From contig QUFP01000024.1 in NCBI GenBank assembly GCA_003478935.1, positions 1 through 61,780 on the forward strand: DNA of 61,780 nt, in the 5' to 3' direction. This document shows positions 23,563 to 32,409 of this stretch, in pieces (positions within the stretch are counted from its first letter, which is position 1; every line of letters starts with the position of its first letter). Both the position numbers and the translations under genes were made by a program. The stretch is from Firmicutes bacterium AF25-13AC (GTDB taxonomy: Bacteria > Bacillota > Clostridia > Lachnospirales > Lachnospiraceae). Below the pieces are notes generated by a model. The model did not search any database. It had not been told where the DNA came from and saw only the letters and a program-made list of their open reading frames with translations.

Positions 23563-24648
23563 ATGAAGATAGAACGCTGTGTCTGTAATCCATTACTTAC
23601 ACCGGCAGATGTAAAACCAAGTCGTCAGGATTTTAAAATTGATGGTGTATTTAACTGTGGAGTAACAGAGTATAAGGGTGAAGTTATTCTGCTATGCAGA
23701 GTAGCAGAATCTGTAATTTGTAAAAATGAAGATGAGGTATGTATTCCGGTAGTGAAAAAAGTGGATGGTAAAGACGAAATTCAGGTAATTACGTATCGAA
23801 AATCAGAATGTCCGCAACTTGACTTTTCAGATACACGTCATGTATCTAAGCGAGGAGAAAAAAAATCTGATATTTTAAATTTGACATCTCTATCGCACTT
23901 GAGAATTGCAAGAAGTAAAGATGGAATTCATTTTGAAATAGATGAGCATCCAGCAATTTTTCCATTAGCAGAAGAGGAAAGTTGGGGGATGGAGGATCCT
24001 CGAATTACAAAAATTGATGATATATATTATATCAATTATACGTCTGTCACGGAGAATGGAGCAGGAACATCGCTGATCAGTACAAAAGATTTTTGTACGT
24101 TTGAACGCCACGGAATTATTTTTGCACCGGAAAATAAGGATGTAACAATTTTTCCACAGAAAATAAACGGAAAGTATGTTGCATTCAATAGACCAGTGCC
24201 AGGTGGAATTGGTAATCCTCAAATGTGGATAGCGAAATCACCAGATTTAATTCATTGGGGGGAGCAAAGACATTTTTGTGGAATTTCGTCTGATACAGAA
24301 AGCTGGGATGATGGCAGAATTGGAGGCGGAGCAGTACCGTTCTTAACAGATAAGGGCTGGGTGAAGATTTACCATGCAGCAGATCGAAATGACAGATATT
24401 GTTTAGGCGCATTTCTTCTTGATGAAAAAGATCCATCAATTGTGTTAGCAAAGACAAAAGATCCTATTCTTGAACCACAGGAGAAATATGAAACTAATGG
24501 ATTTTTTGGAAATGTTGTTTTTTCATGTGGTTGCTTAGTAAATGATAACAAGGTAATTATATATTATGGTGCAGCAGATGATAAGATCTGTAGAGCGGAT
24601 TTTGAGTTGGATGATCTGTTTGCAGCAATGGAATATTTTGATGTTTGA
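23563..24648 (+). CDS. GH130 glycosidase/phosphorylase (beta-mannoside)
   Basis: The 361-residue intracellular five-bladed propeller enzyme has CNPLLTPADVKPSRQDFKID, the catalytic-region motif SWGMEDPRITKIDDIYYINY, and ESWDDGRIGGGAVPFL. GH130 enzymes are either beta-mannoside phosphorylases, releasing mannose 1-phosphate with inorganic phosphate, or beta-1,2-mannosidases. The KPSRxDF start is like that of 1,2-beta-oligomannan phosphorylases, but the phosphate-binding residues were not checked. With no signal peptide and an importer ahead of it, it processes the imported oligosaccharide. GTGAGG is the probable ribosome binding site before ATG 23563. A terminator follows. Confidence 0.8.
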   Translation: MKIERCVCNPLLTPADVKPSRQDFKIDGVFNCGVTEYKGEVILLCRVAESVICKNEDEVCIPVVKKVDGKDEIQVITYRKSECPQLDFSDTRHVSKRGEKKSDILNLTSLSHLRIARSKDGIHFEIDEHPAIFPLAEEESWGMEDPRITKIDDIYYINYTSVTENGAGTSLISTKDFCTFERHGIIFAPENKDVTIFPQKINGKYVAFNRPVPGGIGNPQMWIAKSPDLIHWGEQRHFCGISSDTESWDDGRIGGGAVPFLTDKGWVKIYHAADRNDRYCLGAFLLDEKDPSIVLAKTKDPILEPQEKYETNGFFGNVVFSCGCLVNDNKVIIYYGAADDKICRADFELDDLFAAMEYFDV

Positions 24649-24655
24649 AAAAATA

Positions 24656-24687
24656 ATGCCCGGATCAAAAAATTTTGACCCGGGCAT
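24656..24687. terminator. Terminator of the mannoside operon
   Basis: ATGCCCGGATCAAAA (24656-24670) pairs with TTTTGACCCGGGCAT (24673-24687) with one mismatch, only eight bases after the GH130 stop. The right arm also supplies the -35 of the next promoter. Confidence 0.65.
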
Positions 24688-24703
24688 CTTGGTATGTTAT
24701 AAT
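24675..24703 (+). promoter_or_regulatory. Promoter of the lacI-type regulator inside the terminator
   Basis: TTGACC (24675-24680) and TATAAT (24698-24703) are 17 bases apart, with a TG one base before the -10. The -35 box lies within the terminator's right arm, so termination and initiation compete for the same DNA. Confidence 0.65.
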
Positions 24704-24742
24704 AAGAGCATTAAGAAATATGCATACAAGGCAGGTAAATAA

Positions 24743-25774
24743 ATGACAAGAAAACGCGTAACCATGAAAGATATTGCAGATAGGCTTAATCTTTCTATAA
24801 ATGCAGTATCGTTGGCTTTGAACGATAAAACGGGAGTTGGAGAAGAAACAAAACGTTTGATTTTAAATACTGCAGAAGAAATGGGATATCTGGATCAGTC
24901 TGTAAAGTATATGCAAAACTATTCTAATAAAAATATTTGTGTTCTCTTAAAAAATCGTTTTTTCAGAGATTTTAGATTTTACGGGAGAGTCTTGTTGGGA
25001 ATAGAAGAAGAAGCAAAGAAGGCGGGGTATGATGTCTTTTTCAGCTCGTTTGAAACGGAAGATATTCCGACATGCGTGGAAAGTCGGAAGGTTGCAGGAA
25101 TTATTGCAGTTGGAAAGATAGGAGATTCATTTCTTCGACGTTTAAAGGAATATGGTGTTCCGATTGTATTAGCAGATTATAACTCACTTGAGGAGACAGT
25201 AGATTGCTTAATGTCTGATAATAAATTAGGTAGTTATAGAATGGCGTCCTATCTATATAAAAAAGGGTTTAGAAAAATAGGGTACGTGGGAGATCTGTCA
25301 TATTCACCTAGTACGAGAGAACGTTTTTATGGATATCAGGAAGCAATTCAGAACTGCTTTGGTTTAGGAATAACCAGTGAAAGCATAGAGTATATTCAAA
25401 AATATTCAATTCTTACAGAAATAGAAGATATGGTAATTCACCAAAATAAAGAAAATCTATATAAAAAGTTTATGGAGATACCAGAAAAACCAGATGCGCT
25501 GATTTGTTCAAATGATGAATTGGCAATTTTATTGATGAAAGTACTGCAGGAACACGGATATATGGTTCCAGAAGACGTTGCAATTGCAGGATTTGATGAT
25601 ATAGAACCAGCAAAAATGGTGACACCGAGTTTAACAACTGTTCATGTTAAAAGAAAGTTAATGGGGCAGAATGTAACAAAGCGTCTTCTATATCGAATTG
25701 CAAATCCAAAGGCTCCAATTGAGAAGGTGATTATGGGAGTTGATATTGTCGAACGTGGTTCAACTGCGAAGTGA
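24743..25774 (+). CDS. LacI-family transcriptional regulator
   Basis: The 343-residue protein begins with a LacI helix-turn-helix (VTMKDIADRLNLSINAVSLA and LNDKTGVGEETKRLI, residues about 5-45). A periplasmic-binding-like effector domain follows, including VAIAGFDDIEPAKMVTPSLT and a C-terminal TVHVKRKLMG. It has its own promoter (24675-24703) just after the GH130 gene, so it probably represses the mannoside importer operon and is released by an imported sugar or sugar phosphate. AGGCAGG upstream of ATG 24743 is a weak ribosome binding site. The operator was not identified with certainty. Confidence 0.9.
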   Translation: MTRKRVTMKDIADRLNLSINAVSLALNDKTGVGEETKRLILNTAEEMGYLDQSVKYMQNYSNKNICVLLKNRFFRDFRFYGRVLLGIEEEAKKAGYDVFFSSFETEDIPTCVESRKVAGIIAVGKIGDSFLRRLKEYGVPIVLADYNSLEETVDCLMSDNKLGSYRMASYLYKKGFRKIGYVGDLSYSPSTRERFYGYQEAIQNCFGLGITSESIEYIQKYSILTEIEDMVIHQNKENLYKKFMEIPEKPDALICSNDELAILLMKVLQEHGYMVPEDVAIAGFDDIEPAKMVTPSLTTVHVKRKLMGQNVTKRLLYRIANPKAPIEKVIMGVDIVERGSTAK

Positions 25775-25853
25775 GTTGTGAATGTAGCGTGCCATTTAGT
25801 TTGCTTGAAATTTTTATAGCGAATTAAACTTTAATTACAAGTTGGAGGTATCT

Positions 25854-26633
25854 ATGATAAAAATTGCTTTTTTTGATGTTGACGGAACTTTGATCAAGTT
25901 GGGAACAAAAGAGTTATCTGATAAAACAGAGAAAGCGTTAACTAAGCTGCGTCAAAATAATGTTCTTTTGTGTATGGCTACGGGAAGAAGTTATCCAACG
26001 ATTCCTCATTTTCAAGGGATTGATTTCGATGTTCTGTTAACATTTAATGGTTCTTATGTGAAGTCTGGGGAAAAGATTATTTTTAAAAATCCATTACACA
26101 ATGAAGATAAGAACCAGATTATTCAGAATTTAAAAAATATGAAGAGAGCGATTGCCATTAGTAATGAAAACTTTATTGTCACAAATGGTACAGATGAAGA
26201 TTTGGCACAGTACTTTGCAATTGGGAATGAAACTATGATAATTTCGGATGATTTTGACAAGTTATCACAAAACGATATTTATCAGATTATGTGTGCTGGC
26301 AGGAAAGAAGAATATGAGAAAATATTGCAAGGTACAAAGAATGCTCAGGTCGCAGCATGGTGGGACAAGGCAGTTGATATTATTCCGGCGAATGGCGGAA
26401 AAGGTAATGCAGTAAATGCGGTACTTAAATATTATGGCTTTTCAAAAGAAGAAGCAATTGCTTTTGGTGATGGTCAAAATGATATTGAAATGCTGGAAGC
26501 TGTTGGTACTGGTGTAGCAATGGGAAATGCAAAATATGAAGTAAAGGAAAGAGCAGATGTCGTATGCAAGTCAGTGGAAGAGGACGGAGTGTATTATTAT
26601 TGTTTGGAAAATAAACTCATCACAGAGATTTGA
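25854..26633 (+). CDS. Cof-type HAD-IIB sugar phosphatase
   Basis: The 259-residue hydrolase has the HAD nucleophile motif FFDVDGTLI (D8, D10), the conserved LCMATGRSY, the lysine region ANGGKGNAV and the acidic FGDGQNDIEM. ATG 25854 follows GGAGGT (25844-25849); the TTG at 25842 is upstream of that site. HAD-IIB enzymes dephosphorylate sugar phosphates or nucleotides. Placed after the LacI gene, it may prevent accumulation of a phosphorylated intermediate of the mannoside pathway. A bidirectional terminator follows. Confidence 0.85.
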   Translation: MIKIAFFDVDGTLIKLGTKELSDKTEKALTKLRQNNVLLCMATGRSYPTIPHFQGIDFDVLLTFNGSYVKSGEKIIFKNPLHNEDKNQIIQNLKNMKRAIAISNENFIVTNGTDEDLAQYFAIGNETMIISDDFDKLSQNDIYQIMCAGRKEEYEKILQGTKNAQVAAWWDKAVDIIPANGGKGNAVNAVLKYYGFSKEEAIAFGDGQNDIEMLEAVGTGVAMGNAKYEVKERADVVCKSVEEDGVYYYCLENKLITEI

Positions 26634-26652
26634 TGAGCTTTGAATATGAAGT

Positions 26653-26682
26653 ATGGGATGGAGCCACAAAACTCCATCCCAT
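26653..26682. terminator. Bidirectional terminator between HAD and rmlD genes
   Basis: ATGGGATGGAG (26653-26663) pairs perfectly with CTCCATCCCAT (26672-26682) between two convergent genes. Confidence 0.7.
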
Positions 26683-26695
26683 TTCCTGTTCTTTA

Positions 26696-27637
26696 TTAAA
26701 ATTCAATTTCTTTTAAATATCTTGCAACTGCATCCTGCCATGTCGGAAGTGGAGTAAAACCATTTTCAACAAGCTTGGACTTATCCAGACGGCTGTTGAA
26801 TGGTCTTGCAGCCTTTGAAAGACCATACTCAGCAGTAGTAACAGGAAGAACAGTAACGTTATCCTCGCTGTACTCAGTGCGTCCAAGAAGGGTAGCCTGA
26901 CGGAAGATTTCCTTTGTGAAATCATACCAGCTGATGTAGCCGCCCTCATTTGTTACATGATAGTAGCCGTATTTGTCGGTCTCAATCATATCTACGAGCA
27001 GTCTTGCCAAATCAAAGGTGTATGTCGGTGTACCGATCTGGTCATTAACTACCTTTAAGGTACTGTGTGTCTTGGCAACGTTTAACATTGTCTTGATGAA
27101 GTTCTTTCCGTTCTTGCCAAATACCCATGCGATACGCACGATAAAGTAGTTGTCAAGAGTACTAGAAACAGCAAGCTCACCGTCAAGCTTAGACTGACCA
27201 TAAACATTAAGTGGCTTATAATCCTTGCAATCTGGTGTCCATGGAGTAGTACCCTGACCGTCAAATACATAGTCGGTGCTGATGTAAACCATCTTGCTGC
27301 CAGTCTTCTTGCAGGCCTTTGCGATGTTTGCAGTACCATCCGCATTGATTGCGTGCACCTTATCCTTTTTGTCCTCATCCTCAGCCAGATCAACAGCTGT
27401 CCATGCAGCGCAGTGAACGACAACATCCGGCTTCATCTCGCAGATAACACGATCAACAGCATCAGCATCAGTGATATCTAAAGAAACATATGGCATAAAA
27501 ACAACAGCAGTACCGTCAGCAGCGCCAGAATACTCTGGTGCAATATCAGTTCCGATTCCCTCATAGCCGCGCTTTGCAAGTTCATTCATCACATCATGTC
27601 CAAGCTGACCGGCAACTCCGGTAACAAATACTTTCAT
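26696..27637 (-). CDS. rmlD: dTDP-4-dehydrorhamnose reductase
   Basis: This 313-residue extended SDR protein has GVAGQLG (residues 7-13), VVHCAAWTAVDLAEDE, STDYVFDG and the catalytic YGQSKLDGE. The RmlD-type C-terminus includes ARPFNSRLDKSKL. It reduces dTDP-4-dehydrorhamnose to dTDP-L-rhamnose with NAD(P)H in cell-wall and exopolysaccharide precursor synthesis. The start at 27637 is preferred over 27649 because GGAGGT lies at 27642-27647. It is translated 11 bases after rmlB. Neither rmlA nor rmlC lies in the window. Confidence 0.9.
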   Translation of the reverse strand: MKVFVTGVAGQLGHDVMNELAKRGYEGIGTDIAPEYSGAADGTAVVFMPYVSLDITDADAVDRVICEMKPDVVVHCAAWTAVDLAEDEDKKDKVHAINADGTANIAKACKKTGSKMVYISTDYVFDGQGTTPWTPDCKDYKPLNVYGQSKLDGELAVSSTLDNYFIVRIAWVFGKNGKNFIKTMLNVAKTHSTLKVVNDQIGTPTYTFDLARLLVDMIETDKYGYYHVTNEGGYISWYDFTKEIFRQATLLGRTEYSEDNVTVLPVTTAEYGLSKAARPFNSRLDKSKLVENGFTPLPTWQDAVARYLKEIEF

Positions 27638-27648
27638 AACGACCTCCA

Positions 27649-28668
27649 TTAGCGGTTTGCGTACATCTTCTCGTAGTAGTTCTGATACTCACCAGAGATG
27701 ATGGTCTCCCACCACTCCTTATTGTCTAAGTACCACTGAATGGTCTTCTTGATACCGTCAGCAAACTTAGTCTCTGGCAGCCAGCCTAACTCATTGTGGA
27801 TCTTGGTCGGGTCGATTGCATAACGCATGTCATGTCCCTTACGGTCGCCTACGAAAGTGATCAAGCTCTCTGGCTTTCCAAGCTCCTTGCAGATGATCTT
27901 AACGATGTCGATGTTCTTCATCTCGTTGTGTCCACCAACGTTGTAAACCTCACCAACGCGTCCCTTGTGGATGATCAGATCGATTGCACGGCAGTGATCC
28001 TCAACATACAGCCAGTCACGAACATTCTCACCAGTACCATAAACTGGAAGCGGCTTGTCGTTTAATGCGTTAGCGATCATAAGCGGAATCAGCTTCTCCG
28101 GGAAGTGATATGGACCGTAGTTATTTGAGCAGCGGCTGATGGTAACAGGCAGACCATAGGTTCTGTGATAAGCAAGAACTAATAAGTCAGCGCCAGCCTT
28201 AGAAGAGCTGTACGGGCTGCTTGTGTGGATTGGAGTCTCCTCAGTGAAGAACAGGTCTGGGCGGTCAAGCGGCAGATCACCGTAAACCTCATCGGTGGAA
28301 ACCTGATGATAACGCTTAATGCCATACTTGCGGCAAGCATCCATTAAAACAGCAGTTCCGAGAATGTTGGTGTTTAAGAAAACTTCCGGATTCTCGATGG
28401 AACGGTCAACATGACTCTCAGCTGCGAAGTTAACAACGATGTCTGGGTGCTCCTCCTCAAACAGTTTGTAAACAGCCTCACGGTCAGTGATGCTTTCCTT
28501 AACAAAACGGAAATTCGGGTTGTCCATAACCGGTGCCAGAGTGGAAAGATTTCCAGCGTAGGTCAGGCAGTCTAAACATACAATGCGGTAATCCGGGTAA
28601 GTATTTAACATATGGAAAATAAAGTTGCTTCCGATAAATCCGGCTCCGCCGGTAACGATAATGGTCAT
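27649..28668 (-). CDS. rmlB: dTDP-glucose 4,6-dehydratase
   Basis: The 339-residue enzyme has the NAD-binding GGAGFIG (7-13), CLDCLTYAGN, FAAESHVDRSIENP, STDEVYGDL and the catalytic YSSSKAGADL. CSNNYGPYHFPEKLIPLMI is the family-specific stretch. It converts dTDP-glucose to dTDP-4-keto-6-deoxyglucose, the second step of dTDP-rhamnose synthesis. AAAGGAG lies upstream of its start on the minus strand. It is the first gene of the rmlB-rmlD pair, and a GGGACA hairpin repeat lies immediately upstream. Confidence 0.95.
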   Translation of the reverse strand: MTIIVTGGAGFIGSNFIFHMLNTYPDYRIVCLDCLTYAGNLSTLAPVMDNPNFRFVKESITDREAVYKLFEEEHPDIVVNFAAESHVDRSIENPEVFLNTNILGTAVLMDACRKYGIKRYHQVSTDEVYGDLPLDRPDLFFTEETPIHTSSPYSSSKAGADLLVLAYHRTYGLPVTISRCSNNYGPYHFPEKLIPLMIANALNDKPLPVYGTGENVRDWLYVEDHCRAIDLIIHKGRVGEVYNVGGHNEMKNIDIVKIICKELGKPESLITFVGDRKGHDMRYAIDPTKIHNELGWLPETKFADGIKKTIQWYLDNKEWWETIISGEYQNYYEKMYANR

Positions 28669-28683
28669 AATAATCTCCTTTCT

Positions 28684-28727
28684 AATGGGGACAGGGATGA
28701 TGGCTTTTTATCTGTCCCTAGTGGTTC
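28684..28727. repeat. GGGACA/TGTCCC hairpin repeat, copy 3
   Basis: AATGGGGACAGGGAT and ATCTGTCCCTAGTGGTTC form an imperfect palindrome directly upstream of the rmlB ribosome binding site. The right end TGTCCC-n3-TGGTTC matches copies at 6114 and 45718. Confidence 0.6.
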
Positions 28728-28888
28728 AAAAATAAAATCAAATTTCGTATATACATGATGTCGCGTGTCAAAACATTTTTTCTTTGACACGCACAGTATA
28801 TAAGGTGACGTAACGTCACCTTCAAGCACTTTTTTTGAGAAAATCAAAGTTTGTGAAAAGTGCACAAGAGCCAGTGGTTCCATGGCAA

Positions 28889-30121
28889 CTACTTCGTGCA
28901 GCAAAACACTCCAGCATCTTTTGTGACAGAGAATCCAGCATCTGTTTTTTTCTTGACGAAGCTTCGAAATTCTGCAAAGTGGTCAAGCAGATATTGATTT
29001 TGATTGCCATGGCAGGATAGGATGTAAAGAATAAGAGGTTCGGCATCTGGCACAAGAAGCGAGTCCTCATAGGAGAGCCATTTTACATCACTAAAATATG
29101 GCGCTAGAATCTCGGCTCCATTTTCACGCCCAAAGCGTTCATAAAGACAATCTGCCGACAGCACAATGCGTGAATCAAAATCAGACACGAGACGGCTGAT
29201 TTCTTTCATGTGGTCTGCACCATAGGTGCTGCATAAGAATCGTCCGCCGGGCTTTAATACTCTAGCGGCCTCGCGGCATGCCTGTGTCACATCACTGCAG
29301 TAAAAAAGAACATGGTTTGCCAAAACAAGGTCGAATGATTCATCTGCAAACGGAAGTGCTTCACAGAAGCATTCACGAAATGAAAATTCATCGCCATCGC
29401 CTATTGCACGTCTTGCATCACGAAGCATTCCCTCTGAGATATCAGTCAGCATAATTGAGCAGGTTTTAAGAAGATCTGGCTGCTGATCATGAGCTTTGGT
29501 GTGATCTTGACAATTATTCTGGGAAAACTGTTTCTTTGCCTCACACCAGAGTGTGCCATCACCGCAGCCAGTTTCTAAAATATTCATCCCTGACGCCAGA
29601 TGGCAGTTTTCCAGAATCCATGGAAACCAACCCTGTTTATTTTGGGAATAAAGGCGGTGAAGATTGATGCGGGCAGAGATATTCGAGGCATTTTGATACT
29701 GCTTTTTTAAGCTTTCCTCCATGCCCGTCAGATGGATCAAATTTAACATGCGGCTCCAGTCAATGCTGTGCTGCTTGTTTATGGCATCTGATGTTTCAAG
29801 GATCGCTTTTTCTACAAGCTGCATTTGCTCAATACGGTCGCGCACAAGATTTAATTGTATGTTGAGGGAATTTTGCATGTAGTGAAGATCTTTTGTGTCT
29901 ACGATCATTTCACGAATATCATCAAGTGAGAAGCCAAGATATTTTAATAATAAAATTTGCTGGAGACGCGCAAAATCTTCATCAGTGTAAAAGCGTGCAC
30001 CAGATTCATTTACAAAAGAGGGCTTTAAAATACCCTGCTTGTCATAATAGCGGATAGTCCGCAGGGTGACATGAGCCATCCCTGCGAACTGTCCAGAAGA
30101 ATAGTAGCCTTCTTTTTTCAT
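28889..30121 (-). CDS. MerR-family regulator fused to a SAM-dependent methyltransferase
   Basis: The 410-residue protein joins two domains. Residues 1-110 are a MerR DNA-binding domain (YYSSGQFAGMAHVTLRTIRY, DEDFARLQQILLLKYLGFSL and a long helix). Residues about 170-330 are a class I methyltransferase with motif I ILETGCGDGTLW and DISEGMLRDARR. SFDLVLANHVLFY and ARVLKPGGRFL follow. Fusions of this kind are known in Clostridia but their targets are not. The methyltransferase may use a small molecule as the effector of the MerR domain. It shares the strand with GH31 and rmlBD but has its own leader. Confidence 0.85.
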   Translation of the reverse strand: MKKEGYYSSGQFAGMAHVTLRTIRYYDKQGILKPSFVNESGARFYTDEDFARLQQILLLKYLGFSLDDIREMIVDTKDLHYMQNSLNIQLNLVRDRIEQMQLVEKAILETSDAINKQHSIDWSRMLNLIHLTGMEESLKKQYQNASNISARINLHRLYSQNKQGWFPWILENCHLASGMNILETGCGDGTLWCEAKKQFSQNNCQDHTKAHDQQPDLLKTCSIMLTDISEGMLRDARRAIGDGDEFSFRECFCEALPFADESFDLVLANHVLFYCSDVTQACREAARVLKPGGRFLCSTYGADHMKEISRLVSDFDSRIVLSADCLYERFGRENGAEILAPYFSDVKWLSYEDSLLVPDAEPLILYILSCHGNQNQYLLDHFAEFRSFVKKKTDAGFSVTKDAGVFCCTK

Positions 30122-30158
30122 AAATTAAAACCTTATATTTTTTTGCGGGTCCCAAGCT

Positions 30159-30190
30159 CAAAGCCTTTAGTGCAAGCACGAACGGCTTTT
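30159..30190. repeat. Nested hairpin between GH31 and the MerR fusion
   Basis: AAAGCC (30160-30165) pairs with GGCTTT (30184-30189), and an inner GTGC/GCAC pair sits at 30170-30179. It may terminate the GH31 transcript on the minus strand, but the following T-run is poor. Confidence 0.35.
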
Positions 30191-30209
30191 GGAGTTTTTG
30201 ACCCTGGTA

Positions 30210-32218
30210 TCATTTCACAAAAACTGTTTTGCCTTCTTTTACGAATAATGGAACGCGGTTAATCGGAGCATCTACAGTAATTGTGCAACCGCCATCATAA
30301 ACCTTACCTGTCTCATATTCACACCAGCGTCCCTCTGGCAGATACAAAGTACGTGTGCGCTCACCAGCATAAAGAACTGGAGCAACAAGAAGATCATGAC
30401 CAAAGAGAAATTCGTCTGCAATTTCCCAGCAAGTTTTGTCTGCCGGATAATCGTAGAACAGCGGCTTCATAACAGGAGTACCTTTTTCGTGAGCTTCCTT
30501 CATAACAGTTGTCATATAACCCTTCATTGATTCACGAAGCAGGATATAGTAACTCATCATATCCTGAATTTCAGGTGTATAGCTCCAGATTTCATTGTCT
30601 GCACCAGATGCAACCATGCCGCCGCCAGTGGATCCGAGTGGCTTATAGTGAGGATCACGATCACCGTGCAGACGCATAACAGGGCAAAAAGCACCGAACT
30701 GGAACCAGCGCATCAAAAGCTCCTGGAAGGCTGGATCGTGTACATTTCCTCCATGGAAGCCGCCGATATCTGCTGTCCACCAAGCAATTCCGGCAAGCCC
30801 CATGTTTAAGCCTGCTGTCAGCTGATAGCGAAGATAAGTAAAGGTCGATGGTACATCGCCAGACCATACAAGGGAGCCGTAGCGCTGGGAACCAGCCCAT
30901 GCGCAGCGCACCAGATTCAGAGGATTTTCAATGCCTTCTTTTTTCATGCCGTCAAAGAAAGTCTGAGAATAGCGAGCTGGATACTCATTTGCACATTCAT
31001 TTGCCGGACCATCGTAGTAACGGTAGATATCAAAATCCTGAACAGTGTATTCTGGCTCAGCCTCATCCAGCCAGAATAAATCAACACCAAGTGTGCGATA
31101 ATTTTCCATTGCCTTTTGCCATACAAATTCGCGTGTTTCTGGATTTGTTGGGTCAATAAAGCACTCCATGCCGAAACATTCCATAGTGACATTTAAGCCG
31201 CGGTCAGTACGGATTAAAAGATCGCGTTCCTTCATCTCTTCATAATTTACGCTTGCACGGTCGACAGTCGGCCAGATGGAAACCATCACGCGAACCCCCA
31301 TTTCATGAAGTTCATCGATCATTGCCTTTGGATCTGGGAAATACTCTGGGTCAAAACGCCAGTCACCCTGCTGTGTCCAGTGGAAGAAGTCGATAACGAT
31401 AACAGACAGCGGGATATTTAATTTTTTATATTTACGTGCAATAGTTAATACCTCATCCTGTGTCTGATAGCGAAGCTACACTGCCAAAAGCCCATAGCCC
31501 ATTTTGGCATCATCGGGACACGTCCGGTAAGCTCTGTGTATTGCTCTACAAGTGCTGCAGGTGTATCAGCTGCATTAATCCAGTAATCAATCTGGCGTGT
31601 AGATTCAGCAGTAAACTCTGTTACGTTAGCACCAAGCGTTGCGCGTCCAATTGCAGGATTATTCCACAAAAGACCATAGCCCTTGCTAGATACAAGATAA
31701 GGAACGCTTGCCTGAGTATTTTTCTGAGCAAGCTCAAGTGTACAGCCCTTTAAATCAAACTGTGGCTGCTGATATTGGCCCATACCAAAGAGTTTTTCGT
31801 TATCATCTGCCTCAAAACGTACACTTAATGCATAGTTGTCGCCTCCGACAGCACGGTAGGTTCTTGCAGCAGCACGCTGCATAATGATGGTATCAAGATC
31901 TTTCCAATCCTTTGTTCCATACTCCCAGCAGCGATAATATTCCTTTAGTAAAAGTTCATCCTTTTCATTATAGAAACTGATACGTCCAAAGTCTGTAACA
32001 ACAGCGTAGATACTGCCATTTCTCACGATTGCATGATCGTCAAAAAGCTCAATTTTTCCGTCTGCCTTTGCAGGAACATCGAGTGCCCAATCCTTATCAG
32101 AAAAGCTTCGATTTTGTGTAGCGCGAACACGAAGTCCGGCACCCCATGGACAAATTTCCATAATTTCCTGGCGGCGCTTAAAGAAAAGTGCACCATCCTT
32201 TATTTCAAAAAATTTCAT
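30210..32218 (-). pseudogene. GH31 alpha-glycosidase (alpha-xylosidase-like), single-base frameshift
   Basis: Two minus-strand frames, 32218-31445 and onward to 30210, form one 669-residue GH31 enzyme if one base is added in the AGCTTC stretch near 31475. GFWQCS then continues as LRYQTQDEVLTIARKYK, the conserved GH31 barrel start. The N-terminal beta domain (MKFFEIKDGALFFKRRQEIM) is followed by the barrel with FWLDEAEP, which contains the nucleophile Asp. SGDVPSTFTYLRYQLTAGLN and MRWFQFGAFCPVMRLHGDRD also match, and a C-terminal sheet closes the protein. No signal peptide is seen, so it acts inside the cell. The WLDxxEPE form and length point to alpha-xylosidase-like activity on xyloglucan-type oligosaccharides. 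Confidence 0.85.
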
Positions 32219-32318
32219 ATGCTATACCAACCTTCCTTTTCATTCTCGTCAAGTTTTTGAGATAGTTATATTTTACTATATTATGCAAAAAAAGCAATGT
32301 ACAAAACGAAAATGATGC

Positions 32319-32346
32319 TTGCTTTTTGTGGAATGTTTTGTACAAT
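32319..32346 (+). promoter_or_regulatory. Promoter of the PfkB-thrH-yitT group
   Basis: TTGCTT (32319-32324) and TACAAT (32341-32346) lie 16 bases apart, 64 bases upstream of the PfkB gene. The GH31 gene is divergent across this region. Confidence 0.5.
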
Positions 32347-32354
32347 AAAGAATA

Positions 32355-32381
32355 GGAGTCACCGTGGAAGTCGATGACTCC
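32355..32381 (+). promoter_or_regulatory. Leader hairpin of the PfkB kinase mRNA
   Basis: GGAGTCA (32355-32361) pairs perfectly with TGACTCC (32375-32381) just after the promoter. It has no T-run and may stabilise or regulate the transcript. Confidence 0.4.
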
Positions 32382-32409
32382 AAGATTGTAATATATTGGG
32401 GGACAAACC

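Noticed and set aside
30848..31159. 103-codon open frame opposite the GH31 gene
   Set aside because: The minus strand encodes conserved GH31 barrel sequence, and the plus-strand frame lacks any recognised motif.
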